This document shows positions 45,539-58,232 of a stretch of 64,000 bases of DNA, piece by piece. Under the pieces are notes generated by a model. It had not been told where the DNA came from and did no database searches. It saw nothing but the letters and a program-made list of their open reading frames with translations. Origin of the DNA: Kondoa malvinella (Eukaryota; Basidiomycota; Agaricostilbomycetes; Agaricostilbales; Kondoaceae). The stretch is taken from positions 606,805 to 670,804 of the forward strand of contig BCIM01000001.1 of assembly GCA_039545315.1 (NCBI GenBank). Direction: 5' to 3'. A program made the translations under genes and the position numbers. Each line of letters starts with the position of its first letter. The stretch's first letter is position 1.

Positions 45539-46997
45539 TCACAGTGACTCAAGTTGACTCCCTTCAGCAGGCGTCTCTTCTGTGACTTGACCATCTATGA
45601 TTAGATCTAACACTACGGGATACAGCTGTTGAAATCGCTCATAAACTCCCTCTGGCGTCGAGCCTCTTCTGACACCGCACGCAACCATGAGAGAGCCATC
45701 TTCTGCTGTGACGACCTGAATTGCAAAATGAGCTTGATCGGGACTAGCAGAGCAGACTCACACTATTGAGAAAGGCTCCTGCATGCGATGAAGAAGTCTG
45801 CGCAAAGCACACATCTTGCACAACTCCAGCCAGCTTGCCCACCTTCGGCACCTTCATGACCCCGACATTCGATACCACATAAGCCAACCGATGCGAGCCA
45901 TCAACATGGTCGATCAACCCATCAATTGCATCCTCCCATCCTGTCCTCTCTGATCCTTCCGCGACTGGCGCATCCGAGAAAGCAGCAAATGCACCCAAAG
46001 CTCTTTTTGTGTTTTGTTTCGTTTCAGGATGTCGAAGTTCTTCGCCGAACTCTCTTGTTTTCTCCCAAAAGCGAGTATTGGGTAATATCACTTCGTCCTT
46101 GATGTGGAAAGTGACATAATTACCGGTACAAGCTGGGTTGTCCGCTTCGTCGCGATGCGAGAAAGGTGTTGCCGTGCCAAAGAAGTATCGTCCCGATTCG
46201 GGTAGAGTAGCACGGTATAGAGCAAACAGACCGGCGACGTAGAGGATTGGATGTAGAGTCCGAACGTCGTGTTGCTTGCCTGTTGTGATGAGTTTTGATA
46301 GTCGATCGCGAGGGATAGAGAAGGTGAAGAATTGCTGGGAGGCTGTTCGAGCTGAATAGCCTGGTTGTTTGCCTGGGAAGCTTTTGAGATGTAGCGGTGG
46401 AGATGGACGAGGAGTAGGCTGCGCGAGCGGTTTCAAATCGCAAAAGTCGTCCAAGCGCTCGGGAAGTATCGTGCATTCGACACGAGAGGTCGCATTCGGT
46501 GCAGAGAGTTGGTCAAGTAGCTCAGAAAAGAGATTCTTTGCGCCTACTCCGTCGCAGATGATATGATCCATGATCAAGATCAGCTGATCGCGCTGGTTCG
46601 AGTGTTTCGCTTGGTGGTGTTGTACTTCCCACAAAGGACCTTGATCTGCGTCGAATTCAACACCACGCATGACTGATTCGAGCAGGATTTGGGGTGATGT
46701 AATGTCTTGCGCAAGAGGTCTGAACGACACAATGCCTTTAGGATCGTATGTGTCCATCATGCGATATTTTGGCTCTTTCGTAGTCCGATCTTGCACAGCA
46801 CATTTCAGCATGGGGTATTGATTGCTCAGCTGTCCGACTGCTTCTTGTAGATCGAATTCGCTGACCAGGCCTCGAGGTAAAGTTGCCGAAAAGACGACAA
46901 TGATTGGGTTGCCAACATTGTGACGAGCGATTGACCATCGTTCAGACAAGCCCAGAATTGGTGTCCGACCGAAACGCACTTGATCGCTTTGTGACAT
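45539..46997 (-). CDS. CoA-dependent acyltransferase-like protein (HxxxDG)
   Basis: Two exons, 46997..45762 and 45715..45539; 1413 bases, 470 residues. The catalytic motif HIICDG (His145, Asp149, Gly150) sits in LILIMDHIICDGVG, and the downstream DFxxG-like region and beta strands (TGNYVTFHIKDEV; LAYVVSNVGVMKVP) match the condensation / alcohol acetyltransferase fold. Family knowledge: such enzymes transfer acyl groups from CoA to alcohols, amines or carrier-bound substrates. A stand-alone size and no carrier domain argue against a peptide synthetase. The substrate cannot be told from sequence. The terminal exon closes the fold (VVTAEDGSLMVACGV). Confidence 0.78.
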
Positions 46998-47222
46998 GCT
47001 ATTTGTCTGAGAAGACCTACGCGTATAAAGTTCAAAACAGTCCTTGATAGCTCAAATGCGACAAGACATACAGATGACTCGACACCAGAAATAGTGACTC
47101 CGACCAGGATGTCCAGAGTCCCAGCTGTATACTGACTAGACGATAGATACCTGATAAGAGCTGAGGCCGTAATACAGACAAAACGAAGGACCTTTATTAC
47201 TCCCGACCAAGTCTCGAGAAAA

Positions 47223-48793
47223 ATGTCTGATCAAGAAGCGTATGTGGAAGCGGGACAGGGACACGTCTTGACGTTCTTGGACACGCTCCCGAATGAAGCA
47301 GAGCAGGAAGATTTCAAGAATCAGCTCGCGAGCATCGACCCAAAGCGCGTCAATGGCTTGTACAAGGCAGCGTTGAAAGCGGATAGCCTGGCCACTTCTA
47401 CAGAAGCTGTCAAGCTAGAGCCTCCACCAGAAGAGACGTTTGCTTCTTTAGTAGGCTCGGAATCTGCTGGGCAATCCAAAGAGTGGTCAACAGTTGGCAT
47501 TCAAGCGATTCAAAAAGGTCAAGTCGGCGTTATCCTGCTCGCTGGCGGTCAAGGGACGCGTCTAGGGTCTTCAGATCCAAAGGGTTGCTATGATATTGGC
47601 CTGCCATCAAACAAGAGTCTGTTCCAGCTTCAAGCTGAACGCATCAAGGCAGTCCAAGCCCTTGCTGGTCAAGGCAGCGTTATCCCTTGGTACATTATGA
47701 CCAGTGGTCCCACTCGCGCACCTACAGTAGCTTTCTTTGAAGCTCACAAGTTCTTTGGCCTCGACAAGAAGAACGTCATCTTCTTTGAGCAGGGTGAATA
47801 CTTTCCTCTCCACCCCGGCTGATAGCTCTGACGCGGTTGATGCAGGCGTGCTACCTTGTCTCGACAATGAAGGCAAGATCCTGCTCGACACAAAGTCATC
47901 CGTAGCAGTGGCTCCAGATGGCAACGGCGGTCTATACGCTGGTCTGTTCAAAGCACAATCCTCCAAGAATTCATCATCCGTTCTCGACGACATGAAAGCA
48001 CGCGGTATACAATACCTACACACTCACGGCGTCGACAATTGCCTCGTCCGAGTCGCCGACCCTGCCTTCGTAGGCTACTGCATCAATAAGAAAGCCGATT
48101 GCGGCAACGTTGTCGTACGCAAGACCCAACCAGAAGAATCAGTAGGCGTCATCGCTCTCAGAAACGGGAAATGGGGCGTCGTTGAATACTCTGAAATCCC
48201 TGCGTCTCTTTCACAAGCTAAAACACCTTCTGGCGAGCTCGTCTTTCGAGCAGCCAACATTGCCAATCATTTCTTCACTGTTGAATTTCTCGATCGCATT
48301 CACGCTTTAGGTGAAGACGACATGCCTTTCCACATTGCCAGGAAAAAAATTCCCCACGTCGACTTGAAGTCTGGCCAAAGAATCAAACCTACCAAACCGA
48401 ACGGCATGAAGCTCGAACTCTTCATCTTTGACGTTTTCCCCTTTTCACAAAACATGGCAGTGTTGGAAGTGCAGCGTCAAGACTTTTTCAGTCCGCTTAA
48501 AAATGCACCGAACACTGGTGTCGATGATCCTCAGACGTATGTAGCCTTTGAATAACCCATCAGCATAGTTTCTGATGTGGAATTTGGCTTGCACATACAG
48601 GAGCCGAGCGGATCTCTTAGCGCAACACAAGCGATGGGTCGAAGCAGCTGGAGGGGATGTAGCGGGTCATGAGATTGAGCTGGCACCTGGTGTGTCATAT
48701 GCAGGAGAGGGACTGGAAGTGCTCAAAGGACGCAAGGCAAGCACTGGTGGTGTTGTCGAGTCTAAGCAGGATTTGGAGAAATTGTTTGCGTGA
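47223..48793 (+). CDS. UAP1: UDP-N-acetylglucosamine pyrophosphorylase
   Basis: Three exons, 47223..47793, 47846..48536, 48601..48793; 1455 bases, 484 residues, the normal size. The nucleotide-binding motif LAGGQGTRLG (106-115), the MTSGPT segment, FFEQG-VLPC, APDGNGGLY and the LKSGQRIKPTKPNGMKLE block are all kept. Reaction: UTP plus GlcNAc-1-phosphate gives UDP-GlcNAc and pyrophosphate. This cytosolic step feeds chitin, N-glycan and GPI-anchor synthesis, and the downstream ALG10 gene works in the same N-glycan pathway, although no operon-like link is implied. Confidence 0.95.
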
Positions 48794-49026
48794 AGCTGAA
48801 GAGGGGTCATGGGCTACGGGTAGATCTGATCGTTACACTAGAGGTTATGCATTGCATTGAGGCTGTACTCGTAGATACCGAACCTCACCGCGCGGAACAG
48901 TCGACTGTCTCTTCGCAGATGGCTGAGCCTTCGTCGGGAGTTCCACTCAGCACTCTGGACTGGTCATGTTTCATGGCGCAACACGACACCATCGAGACCT
49001 GATCCTTACATCTTATAGGATGAAAG

Positions 49027-50828
49027 CTACCACATGAATCGCTGCTTGAGTCCAGGTTCGCTGTCCCATGCGAAAGGCTTGTAGAGGAAGACATGCATCG
49101 TGATCGCGTTGACGGCAGTGTAGAGTACCAGTTCAAGCGCCAGACGGTATTTGTTGGACGAGCGTAGGTGTAGTCGCAAGATAATATACGGTAGAATGTA
49201 ATAGCGAGGCTCGATCAATGAGATCGGTACGAGCGCCAGACTGTAAAGGTAGATAGTCAATTGAGTGACTAATAAGGACATCGATAGCGTTACCACGTGG
49301 CTAAGACGTAAAGTACAAAGGTCAACAGTGTGTTTGACAGTTGTTCACCTAGCCTGACGGTTCAGAGCTGAATCGCGTTCAGCAATAGACTACGCACATG
49401 CAGCACCCCAAAGGGCAGATCCACCAAGCATGTAGGGTATGACAGCCAAGAAGCGCACGCTGACATGTCTTCTGATGACTCTTCGCCAAACATAGAAGGT
49501 GTAATGTCGATTGTCCGCCTTCAGGAAAGGATGCTCGTAGCTGATGCAGAAGACTCTGAGGCAGAATACAGGCCATTCGATTTGACCTACGTGTATAGCA
49601 AAACGAGATAGCCCATAAGCAAGCCAATCTCCAATGTAGAAAGTGCTCGCCGGCTACACGCGGATCAGCACAGATCGAAAGTCAGAAAGGCTACTCACCC
49701 AGAGCTCAGAAGCCTAGAAAAGCTTTGTATAACACTTTGAGGGCCAAACCAGACAGGACTCAAGAAAATTGCTGTAAAGGCGGTGAAATAGAAGACTTGA
49801 GGAAAATGCAGAGCAGCTACGTGATTTGATTTGTCGCCTATATTTTTTGCTGCTTAGACACAGTCGCGCACACTGTATGGGAAAGTACCTAAGGCCACAC
49901 CACCATTCCACTTGACAAACGCTAGGAAACCATTCCAAACTGGAGAATAAACGAAGGCCAGTCGGACTATGCATCTCCATTCGCGCGAGCATGTTGTTAC
50001 AGCGGAGTCGGCACAACGTGAGACATCGGCTGCCGTGAAAGTCAGTGACATCGAGAATCGTCTCTAACCAACGAACCACCGGTAGTTTGAGCAAGCGCAG
50101 GGTCATGTAATCCTCTTTCCCTCAACTCTCTGACCAGTGCTACGCCCGCCACAAAGCTGACCCAGATGATGTTGGTTTGTCTGAAGAGTAAAGACACCAG
50201 GCCTATCTGACACAGATTGAGTATCTTGAAAATCGCCGGATGGATGGGAACGCACTATGCTCGACAATGCGTAGCTTTTGCGCAAAGCGGTATCATAGCA
50301 AAGCAGCACAAAGAACAGCGAAGCCACATCGGTGTAGTAAAGAAAGGCGAAGAACCAGACAACAGGGAACTGTGCAATAGTCAAGGCTTCCACAAAGCCG
50401 CCTTTCGATGACCCGTGGATACTTTGGCCAAGTCTGTAAAGCAGGAGAGGCAGAGTCGCGACTAGCACCAAATTGGTTGCTCGCAAAGTTGAAGCTGAGC
50501 AGGCCAAGCCGGTCAAGTGGTGCAGAGCTGAGACAGGGAGATATCTACGATCAATTTAGATAGTCCTAGTGCGCAGAGCAGCGCCTTACTTACAGACCAG
50601 GCGGGGTTGTTATCTTTGGGTCCCATGATAGCCAATCTCCCTTGCAATAGCTTAGGGCTTGTGGAATATGAAACACTTCATCCTAATTCAGGACAATCAG
50701 GTGTGCAATAGCTGCTTCTGGACAGAAAATACGAGATATGGCTCAGGCACGATTCTGTTGACCAAAACAGACACGCTTGCAAGGGCAGCAACATGGGCTG
50801 CGTAGCCAAGTGTCGCTATCGATGACAT
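49027..50828 (-). CDS. ALG10: ALG10, dolichyl-P-glucose alpha-1,2-glucosyltransferase
   Basis: Nine exons: 50828..50733, 50682..50594, 50544..50256, 50206..50080, 50029..49889, 49837..49699, 49653..49591, 49540..49394, 49300..49027; 1365 bases, 454 residues. Family blocks: [18 protein letters not shown], then [65 protein letters not shown] and the ending LKQRFMW. The protein has many membrane spans. Reaction: adds the last glucose to the Glc2Man9GlcNAc2-PP-dolichol precursor in the ER lumen. The last intron (93 bases) is the longest in the gene and was placed so that the HPF and EPRYY blocks share a frame. I start at 50828; an in-frame ATG at 50945 would add 39 residues not usual in the family. 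Confidence 0.9.
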
Positions 50829-51080
50829 TTGAGCATGTGCAGTCAAGGCTGATTCGCGTATTGAGATTTGCAAAGGTGGTTCGACGCAAGCGAGACAGAG
50901 ACTCAATGCTGCGCCGAGTACTGCATAAGAGACGGACGAAAACACCAGAGTCTCGACATTGTGAGAGTGTGATAATGATGTGCAATGCCTTATGGTTACA
51001 AAGTGAATGTCCGTGTAAGTGAGTCCGTGTAAGTGAAAGTCCAGGTTGCTCTTGCCTTGAATCGCAACAACCCAACGAGA

Positions 51081-52705
51081 TTACGCAGTCAACTTCTCTT
51101 CGCTCTCGCTAGCCCGATAAAACTCGCCCATGTAGCCAAGCTCTGGGCGATTGTCGTCCTTGCCTTCCCACAAAGCTTCGCGTTTCACTATTTTGCGCGT
51201 AACGGCGAACCATGCAAAGCCATATGCTAACCTGCTGCAGTCATCAGTTCTGTCCTCTGATGTATCGAGAGAGAGAGAGAGAGAAGCTTACAGCCAGATG
51301 AAGAGCAGCACAATGCCGATAATATCGAGCCATCTTATCCCGCTAGGTTCAGAGGTCTCGCCAAGCGCTTCTGCTACGGCCCAGGTATCCACAATGATGC
51401 CAGTAGTAGGGAAAGCGAGTGACCAAAAGGCTGATATCGAAGGATTGAACGTTCCTTGAGTGCCTCGAGTCCCGATCGCGATTGACATGGTGCACGCTAT
51501 CAGCAAAGCCCACCAGGCAAAGCCGTACAAGAGCAGCCCCATGCCTGTGTCTGCTTCAGTGACAGGCCGAAAGCGACCGAGAAGACTTACATAGGTTGAT
51601 GAGATTGAATGTCCCGCCTGAAGATCGCGAAATAGTGATGCCAAACACTTCCGCTGTTCCACTTAGGTAGTCCCCGCTGTGTGTTGCTCCGTATTCTACA
51701 AATACTCGTTCCGCAGCATGTCCCAATCCAAAGAAGCCACCAGCAAGATAACTCGACATGCCAATAATCTGAATGGTCACGTCATGTCAATAGATGTAAA
51801 GAATATTCTCGACGAACCATGAATGGAGTAAGGGCATATCGACCTCTTGGTAGGCCATTCAGAACAAGTGAGACCCACCAAATGGCAAAATACTACGTCA
51901 GTCGGTTAGGTGACAGTCATGAAAGCACAAAAGCAAGTAGCACTGACAAAGATTGTCAGCATAAGCCCAATGCCCAGCATGCAATAGCCGGACCACAGAA
52001 CATAGATGGCTTGATCGGAAGGCACTATCTGGGCTATATTGTAGGACAGTGTAGCCACGTACGTCGAGACCGTGGGCAAGAGTAGCCAGCTCGGCGGCAT
52101 ATGTTGAAGATTACCCGGCCTGCTCGTCAAGCCGAAGTGTACTAGAGGTAATGTAATGGAGAGAACCAAGGTCGCGAATATTTGCATAAAGTAGAGGACC
52201 AGCAGGACATCTTGAAGCCAAACGCCAACTTTCGGAGAGGCGTATATGGTCATGTTGACAATCAAAGTCGCCCAAGCCTGAGCGTAGGCACATAGATACG
52301 AGGACTCGACACTGAATCGAATCGGGTCAGGCTTTAGATCAGGTTTCGACCGAACGCACGTACGGATGCTGTATACAGGTCAAGATTGCGCGAGGATATA
52401 TAGCGAATCTTCCAATGATGAGCAAGTTGAAGAAGATGAAGAGAACTAAATCGATCATGAAGACGACTGTGCCGATTGCAGATAGTCCTTCGAAGCGATA
52501 TCGGTCTGGTATTCTTGCAATCATGTAGGCCAATCCTGCTGTTCCCATGCTGTCGTGCCATTAGCCTTTGTTGCAAAGATCTTGCAAACAACACAAACTT
52601 GACGGTAAAGAAGGAGAAGGTGAAGCCTCGGAGACGCGCTGAGAATCGGCCCCGGTCAGCATAGGCTGCCAGGCCATTGAAGTGATATTCTTCCTCCAAA
52701 GTCAT
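51081..52705 (-). CDS. TDT-family transporter (SSU1 sulfite efflux / MAE1 type)
   Basis: Seven exons: 52705..52599, 52549..52364, 52311..51948, 51892..51818, 51768..51591, 51544..51292, 51234..51081; 1317 bases, 438 residues. The first segment FTFSFFTVNMGTAGLAYMI matches the family start 'FTPSWFSVNMGTG'. About ten membrane spans follow, with WLLLPTVSTYVA, and GFAWWALLIA near the end. Family knowledge: tellurite-resistance/dicarboxylate transporters; fungal members export sulfite (SSU1) or carry malate (MAE1). The sequence does not decide which. Intron 6 starts GTAAGCTT followed by a (CT)9 run. Confidence 0.82.
51267..51284. repeat. (GA)9 microsatellite
   Basis: Nine GA units on the plus strand, lying in an intron of the TDT transporter just past its donor site, where on the coding strand it forms a CT tract. 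Confidence 0.85.
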
Positions 52706-53264
52706 GGCTCAGAAGCAAGCAGAGCAGCTCCATAAATAGCTACGAAGCGAGATCATCGTGATCGTCCAGGCCCCACTCTAATAAGCCGAAGTACGAGGGC
52801 CAGTGGGACGAGCGTAGGAACAGACGGCCATGACGAACTGCGCAGCTAGCCAGCTAGCCAGCTAGACGACCAACATAGTTCGAAAGCACGCAGAAAAGGA
52901 CGAAGCGCTTGCAAAACAGAGTAACTGAGGTCGGAAGATCTTGACTGGGATGCTATCCGCAGCAAAATGTACAGTCCGACACTCGTCGAATAGAGCTGTG
53001 TAGCATCTGCCATACAGCTTGACTCGCAGTCAAGAGCAAGGTGTACACAAATCTATATCTATCTTGGGCAATTGCGACAGCACGTTCGCTTGTCTCTGAA
53101 CACATTATTGGAATGTTGGTGAGCCGCGACAACTACAAATCTGCTACTCGAACGCGCTCGCTTGTACTTTCCTCGGTCGACGAAGCAATTGCTTTCAATT
53201 TTGCTTGTCGCGCCCGTTTTGTTCTGCTGCCATGCCCTGCTACAGCTCTTTTGGACCTTTCCAT
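52706..53264. other. intergenic region with short tandem repeat
   Basis: About 560 bases. At 52844-52865 the unit AGCTAGCC occurs nearly three times in a row. No gene seen. The region before 53264 is the 3' side of the TRAP-alpha gene. Confidence 0.5.
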
Positions 53265-54278
53265 CTACTTTGCCTTTCCCTTGCCTTTAGCAGACGAAGT
53301 GACTCTCTTTCTGGCACCGGCCGCGCTTTCATTCCCGCTCGTCGCTTCTCCATCACTCTTTGCGCTCTTTCCCTTCTTAGCTGATGGTTTGTGATGGTCA
53401 GGAATCCACTCAGAGTTGTCAATCTTGTCAGCTAAACCGACAATGGGTGCTGGAGCGCGAGTAGTTTTGCGATCTGGTCCGCGGAACCAAAGCGCTACAG
53501 CATTGTTTCTCTTCTTGTCGGCAATGTACGTGTTGAATACAATCAAGCCGATCAGACTGACGAGACCCAAGAGGATGATGTAGACCAAAAGTCTGTCTTT
53601 CTGTCAGCCTGGATTCACACAAAGGTATAGTCCTTACAGAGCAGGGTCAAACCAGCTTCCGGGTTGCTCAACGATGGTGACCTGGCCTTCGTAAGCTACT
53701 TCACGGTAGGTCTTCTTGGACTGTCAACAATCATTAGCCCAAACGCGATTGTTCGAGTTGACTAAATTCACGTCTGAAGCGAGGGCATAGTCAACCCAGA
53801 CGACAAGGTTCAAGTCTTGCGGCTTGGCTTCAGAGTGAAAGCCATATGTGAGAGGCACTGGCGCATTGTTTGGTGAAGGTGGAAGCTTGATGTCGTATTT
53901 GGCAGTAGTCGTCTAGATTCGCCTACTCTTGAGCGTCTTCACACCAGCAAGAGGGACACACTTACATTCCTAAGGTACTTTTCCTTGCCGCCAGTCTCCC
54001 TGAAAGCGCCAGACACGTATTTCACTTGAAGTTCTTTTGATCTGCGAAAGTTTCCCTGTCTCAGATCTCTACGCTGCGCCGCGGTCAGTTAGCACGCACG
54101 AGTGGTTGATCAAGACCAGATTGAGAGGGTTCGTCTTGCCATTGACGACTTGCGAGTAAGGATTAGCAGCACCGAAAGAGGCTTTGATTTCCAAGTCGGG
54201 GTTGCCAGACAGCAGCGAAGCCTGCGCAGTGGCAGCTACAGTAGCTAGCAGTGCTGCAGCAGATGACAAAAATCTCAT
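53265..54278 (-). CDS. TRAP-alpha (SSR1) / IRC22-like ER membrane protein
   Basis: Five exons: 54278..54100, 54041..53966, 53912..53772, 53720..53638, 53592..53265; 807 bases, 268 residues. A signal peptide (MRFLSSAAALLATVAATAQA) is followed by a luminal beta domain (NGKTNPLNLVLINHSSKELQVKYVSGAFRE; PLTYGFHSEAKPQDLNLVVWVDY; YREVAYEGQVTIVE, each given in part), one membrane span (LLLVYIILLGLVSLIGLIVFN) and a Lys/Ser-rich cytosolic tail ending KGKGKAK. The layout is that of the translocon-associated protein alpha family, called IRC22 in fungi. It sits beside the Sec61 translocon and helps insertion and glycosylation of some proteins. Intron 1 is taken to the TTTCGCAG acceptor (58 bases) because a nearer AG would leave only 31. 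Confidence 0.85.
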
Positions 54279-54625
54279 GATCTAAGTTGTGTTGTGGGTC
54301 AAGGAGAGAACAAGCTCGTCAACGAGAGTGAAAGGCGGCCATGACAAGCGAGCTCATAGGGATCGCGGCAAGCCAGCTGACTGCTAAAGCATCGGTACAA
54401 AGAATAATGGCCTTTCCAAGACACTACGTAACATTCCATCAAATCTTGATTCCGGGAACAGCAGACGCTTCTCGCTGTCGGACCTTCGTTTGCGTTGCGC
54501 CGGCGACAAGAGTCTGTGATAAGATGGACCGAATGAGCTTGGCCATGTGCGACAATGACCGGCACTCACTTGCAAGCTCCTTGAACCTACTAGTCCCTCC
54601 GACTATCCGAAAGCGCATCTGAACC

Positions 54626-56150
54626 TTAATGAACCTCATCCTCCTCTCTGACTTCCATCTCCTCATGCAAGTCTGCCAAAGCACCAGCTATATCCTCCAC
54701 AACACTGCACGTCCAGCTCACTCCGCGCTGTCGACATGCCGATCCTAGACTTTCCAATCTCGCCGCATAGGTTTCTACCTGCGACAACATTTCTTCAAGA
54801 TTATTGGATCGATCGGTGCTGGCGGAGACCTCTTCTATCTCTTCCATCATTTGCGCGACATTGGGCTCATAAGTGAGATGGACCAGATTGGGCAGCAAGT
54901 TGGATTCGCTGAGGTACCACGACAGATCATCTAGATTCAGGAGAGGAACCGGAGGATGATAGTAATTGTCAATGGCGCCTTCGAGTCTAAGATATCGTAA
55001 AGTTGACGGCAACGCATACCATATCGAAGCAGGTATGATGTCGCACTTTATATGGAACGAGTCTAACGCAGATGCGGCCTGAAGGAGACGAAAGAGATCT
55101 CGATGCCATGATTCTCCCGATCCGTAAACTATGTTGCTCTTCAGTACATTTTAAGATGTACAGTATATAACACACCTTCACTGCTGAAACAGAGCCGCAA
55201 TTCTGACAGCCGGGGCAAACCAGCTACCATATGCTGAGTAACCAAGTGACAGCACTCTGCTGGCAAGGACAAGCGGAGCTTTGTAAGGGAATCGCCAAAT
55301 TTGCTCAATTCTTCAACGGCAGTCGGCGAAACCAAATTGCTACGCCCATAAGGAGCTGGCGAACCCATTTGCAAATTCAGCGACCGGAGTGATGACCAGC
55401 TTCCTAAACGAGCCGGACCTCTAGACACTTGCAGACCCAGGTGATTGTGAGGCTCCGGAAATGCCGACATAAAGTCCGCTTCAGAAATGGAAAGCTCCTC
55501 TAATTGGTGAGCAAATTTGGAGCGACTGAGAGTCCGTAAAGGATGGTCGTCTGGACGCAGCAAGGTGTGCTCCAAATGCAGTCGCGTCGGTTCGCCGAAA
55601 GTTGCACGAGAGAGGAAGGGGAACAAGGCGGTCCAGCTAAATCCACCGGTCTGAAGACGTCTGAGTCGAGGAAGGGATCGGAACAATTCGCTTAAGCTTT
55701 CGGAGTCTAGTAGAGGGTCAAGGAGATCTTCTGGAGCGCCGAAGTCTCGGTCACAAGCGTCCAGCGTTTGTTCGGACGAGGTAAAGTGAGGCATCAGGAA
55801 AGTCTTGAAGTATCCTTTGCTGGGTTCCAATGGTCGCGGTGGACAGATTGTCAGGGAAGTACAGAGATCTGCGAGATCTGGGCGATTCTTCAGAGTTTCG
55901 ATGAGGCAAAGTATCCTCCGGGTATCGTCCAGCTGGATCGAGGCGTACAGTAGACTCTGACTGTTGATGCGTTCAGCGCTCCTCGACTATGTTGCGTCCG
56001 TCTCACCCGACAGGCAGAAGATTTCGCGATTGAAACAAGGTATCCAGGACCCAGCGACGGACAGAGTGACGAGATTCATGAGAGCAGCAGATGTCCTCAT
56101 AGGCTTCTTGCCAAATAGGTAGTGCGACATCAAAAAACCAGACGATCCAT
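54626..56150 (-). pseudogene. F-box/LRR-like protein, copy 1, frameshifted near its start
   Basis: Three exons, 56150..56007, 55960..55176 and 55128..54626, like those of copies 2 and 3. The ATG at 56150 gives MDRLVF, but a run of six T instead of the five needed puts the following DVALPIWQEAYED one base out of frame; everything downstream is open and in phase to the stop (476 residues if one T is removed). The body has LRR-like strands (LRRLQTGGFSW; ELRLCFSSEG) and an acidic coiled segment near the end. Either the gene is recently inactivated, or it is a homopolymer reading error. Function of the family is unknown; an SCF-type substrate receptor is an inference from the N-terminal F-box-like helix. 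Confidence 0.65.
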
Positions 56151-56581
56151 TTCGTTCAGCTTGTGACCTTGGGCGATGCTATTGTTCGGCAAGTACAAGC
56201 CTAGCCTGGCTGGCAGATGGCAGGCATGTAAAGGCAGTGTGTAACTGTGACCAGTGGTGGTTCCGGGTAAAATGTTACATGGCAAGCAGGACTTCAAAGA
56301 AGCAACTTGAAAACATAGGCCGCAGTCAATCTAGCTACCGTGCGCACGACACAGAAGATCACGCAATATATGCTGACGAGCTTGCCATCCCGCTTGAAGC
56401 CAGTGAGCTTGGCCAAAATTGATTCACTACTGTAGTGCGGCAAGCGTAAACGAGATCTGCCGCTAAGCATACATAGAGAGACGCACACCTTCTCACTTGG
56501 AGATACGCAGAACTCAGCAATCTCCCTTAGCCGCCTTCAGAAATCAACGATTCGCCGAAAGTATCCACCAGCTCGTCCAAG
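56151..56581. other. intergenic region
   Basis: About 430 bases between two tandem F-box/LRR-like copies. No gene seen. Confidence 0.45.
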
Positions 56582-58232
56582 TCATTGATGAAAGGCATGG
56601 ACGGCCTCCCAGCTGAACTCCTCATCGCTTTCAAGGTACAGATCACGCTCTTCCTCTTCGTCCATATGCGCCAAAACATCATCCGCACGCTCAAGCAGAT
56701 TCGAAATTAGTTTGATCGAGTCGCAATTTAAAGTGATAGAGCGCTTCTTGCATCCTCTGCGCAGCTTCTCCAACTTGGTCTGGAACATTTCTGCATCATC
56801 GATCACTTCCGGAAGGTCGGACTCGCCACAGTCTCTTTCCAGCTCTATCGAGTCCTCTACTTCTTCTATCATCTCTTCGAGGTCTGGCTCGTATGTAAGC
56901 GTCGTGAGCGCGGGCAGCCAATTGGTTCTGCGGAGATGCGAGGCGAGCAGATCGATCTGGACTGGTGAGTCTAGCGCTGTAACGTTCAAGCATCCTGCCA
57001 GATGTAGACTATGGAGAGTGGAAGGGAGTGCTGCGTAGGTAGCCACTGGAAGGTGTTCACATGTGAGGTGTAGAGATTCTAGTGAAACTGCTAATTGTAG
57101 GATTTGACACAAGCTCGAATGCCAGGTCAAGTCGTCAGCGTCAACGTCTAAGTTACTCATGAGCCACCTCTAGAGATTTGAGAGAAAGCTCTTACTGTAT
57201 AGGTCCAGTTTCAAGGCAAGCTTTGTGAGATGGGGCAGTGTTTGGCGCAAATCTCGTGCAACAGTCTGACAATAATCGGCCGGTAGGTCCAACGTCATGT
57301 GTCGTATTGTTTGTGACAAGACAGAGAAGTCCTTTGAGACGTTCGCCAGAACCGAGGTGCGCTCTTCTTGAACAATCCAACCGGACCTCGCTAACACCAG
57401 ACTCTTCAGACACTGTTGCTGTCCGCTCGCCGAGCCCGCGACTCTGGAGGTAGTAGACCGCGATATCTTCGCACTGTCGGAACCATGCAAGTGCGGAAGT
57501 GCCATACTTTGCCAAATCGGCCCTGCTGTACTGGGCTTGAGAAGACGCGACGACTCTGTGATTCGGAGTTCTTGCAATCGAGGGACCAGTGCCGAAGTCA
57601 TGAGGGTATACAAAGGCACATCTGACTGAAGTAGGTGAAGGTCGAACAGGGATAGAGATTTTAGACTTTGCTGGAATTTGGCCTTGTCCAGAGCGTAGAG
57701 GAGCACTTCCCAGCTAAACCCTCCAGTCTGCAAACTTTGAAGAGAAGGCAAGGTCTGGAAGATTTGGGCGAGTACTTCAGCAGGCAGCTTATGGGGCTGA
57801 GAATGCTTGACTGGCGGACGGTTCTCTGGCACCGCGAACAGCTCATGGCTGATCGGATCTCGACGGAAGTGCAGAGATGTCACGCCGTTGTCGTTGGGCC
57901 CAGTCATCCATATAGGCGGGCACACGACAAGACTCAAGCAAAGTTCCGCCAGATGGGGATACAGTTGAAAGGTCTTGGTAAGCGCAGCGATTTGCGTCGC
58001 TTCGTCTAGATGAATCGACGTGTACAGCAGCTTCCGGCTGAGTGGTCACGCATCAGCGCGGCCTGGATAGAACGATGAAATGAGCGCACCCTAGCACGAT
58101 AGTGCGTTTGCAGTCAAACAGACCTATCTCAACGAGCCAGCGCCGAGCATCCCCTGCATTCTTGGAACTCTTCACATCTTCATAAGCTTCAGCAAAAATT
58201 GGAAGCAACACATCGTAAACGAGCGAGGCCAT
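56582..58232 (-). CDS. F-box/LRR-like protein, copy 2
   Basis: Three exons, 58232..58090, 58037..57196, 57147..56582; 1551 bases, 516 residues. The start MASLVYDVLLPIFAEAYED is an F-box-like helix. LRR-like blocks follow: LPSLQSLQTGGFSW, PRLQELRITES, TLHSLHLAGCLNV. Next come LPALTTLTYEPDLEEMIEE and a C-terminal coiled, acidic region. Exon positions match copy 1. The second intron runs to a CTTAG at 57148 rather than to nearer AG sites, which lead to stops. I do not recognise a named family; it is clearly paralogous to copies 1 and 3 and probably expanded locally. Confidence 0.72.

Noticed and set aside
47607..48023. 138-codon minus-strand frame in UAP1
   Set aside because: Antisense to a well conserved enzyme; no motif of its own.
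51267..51284. (GA)9 tract as a promoter GAGA element
   Set aside because: It lies inside an intron directly after a splice donor of the transporter gene, so a simple repeat is the safer call.
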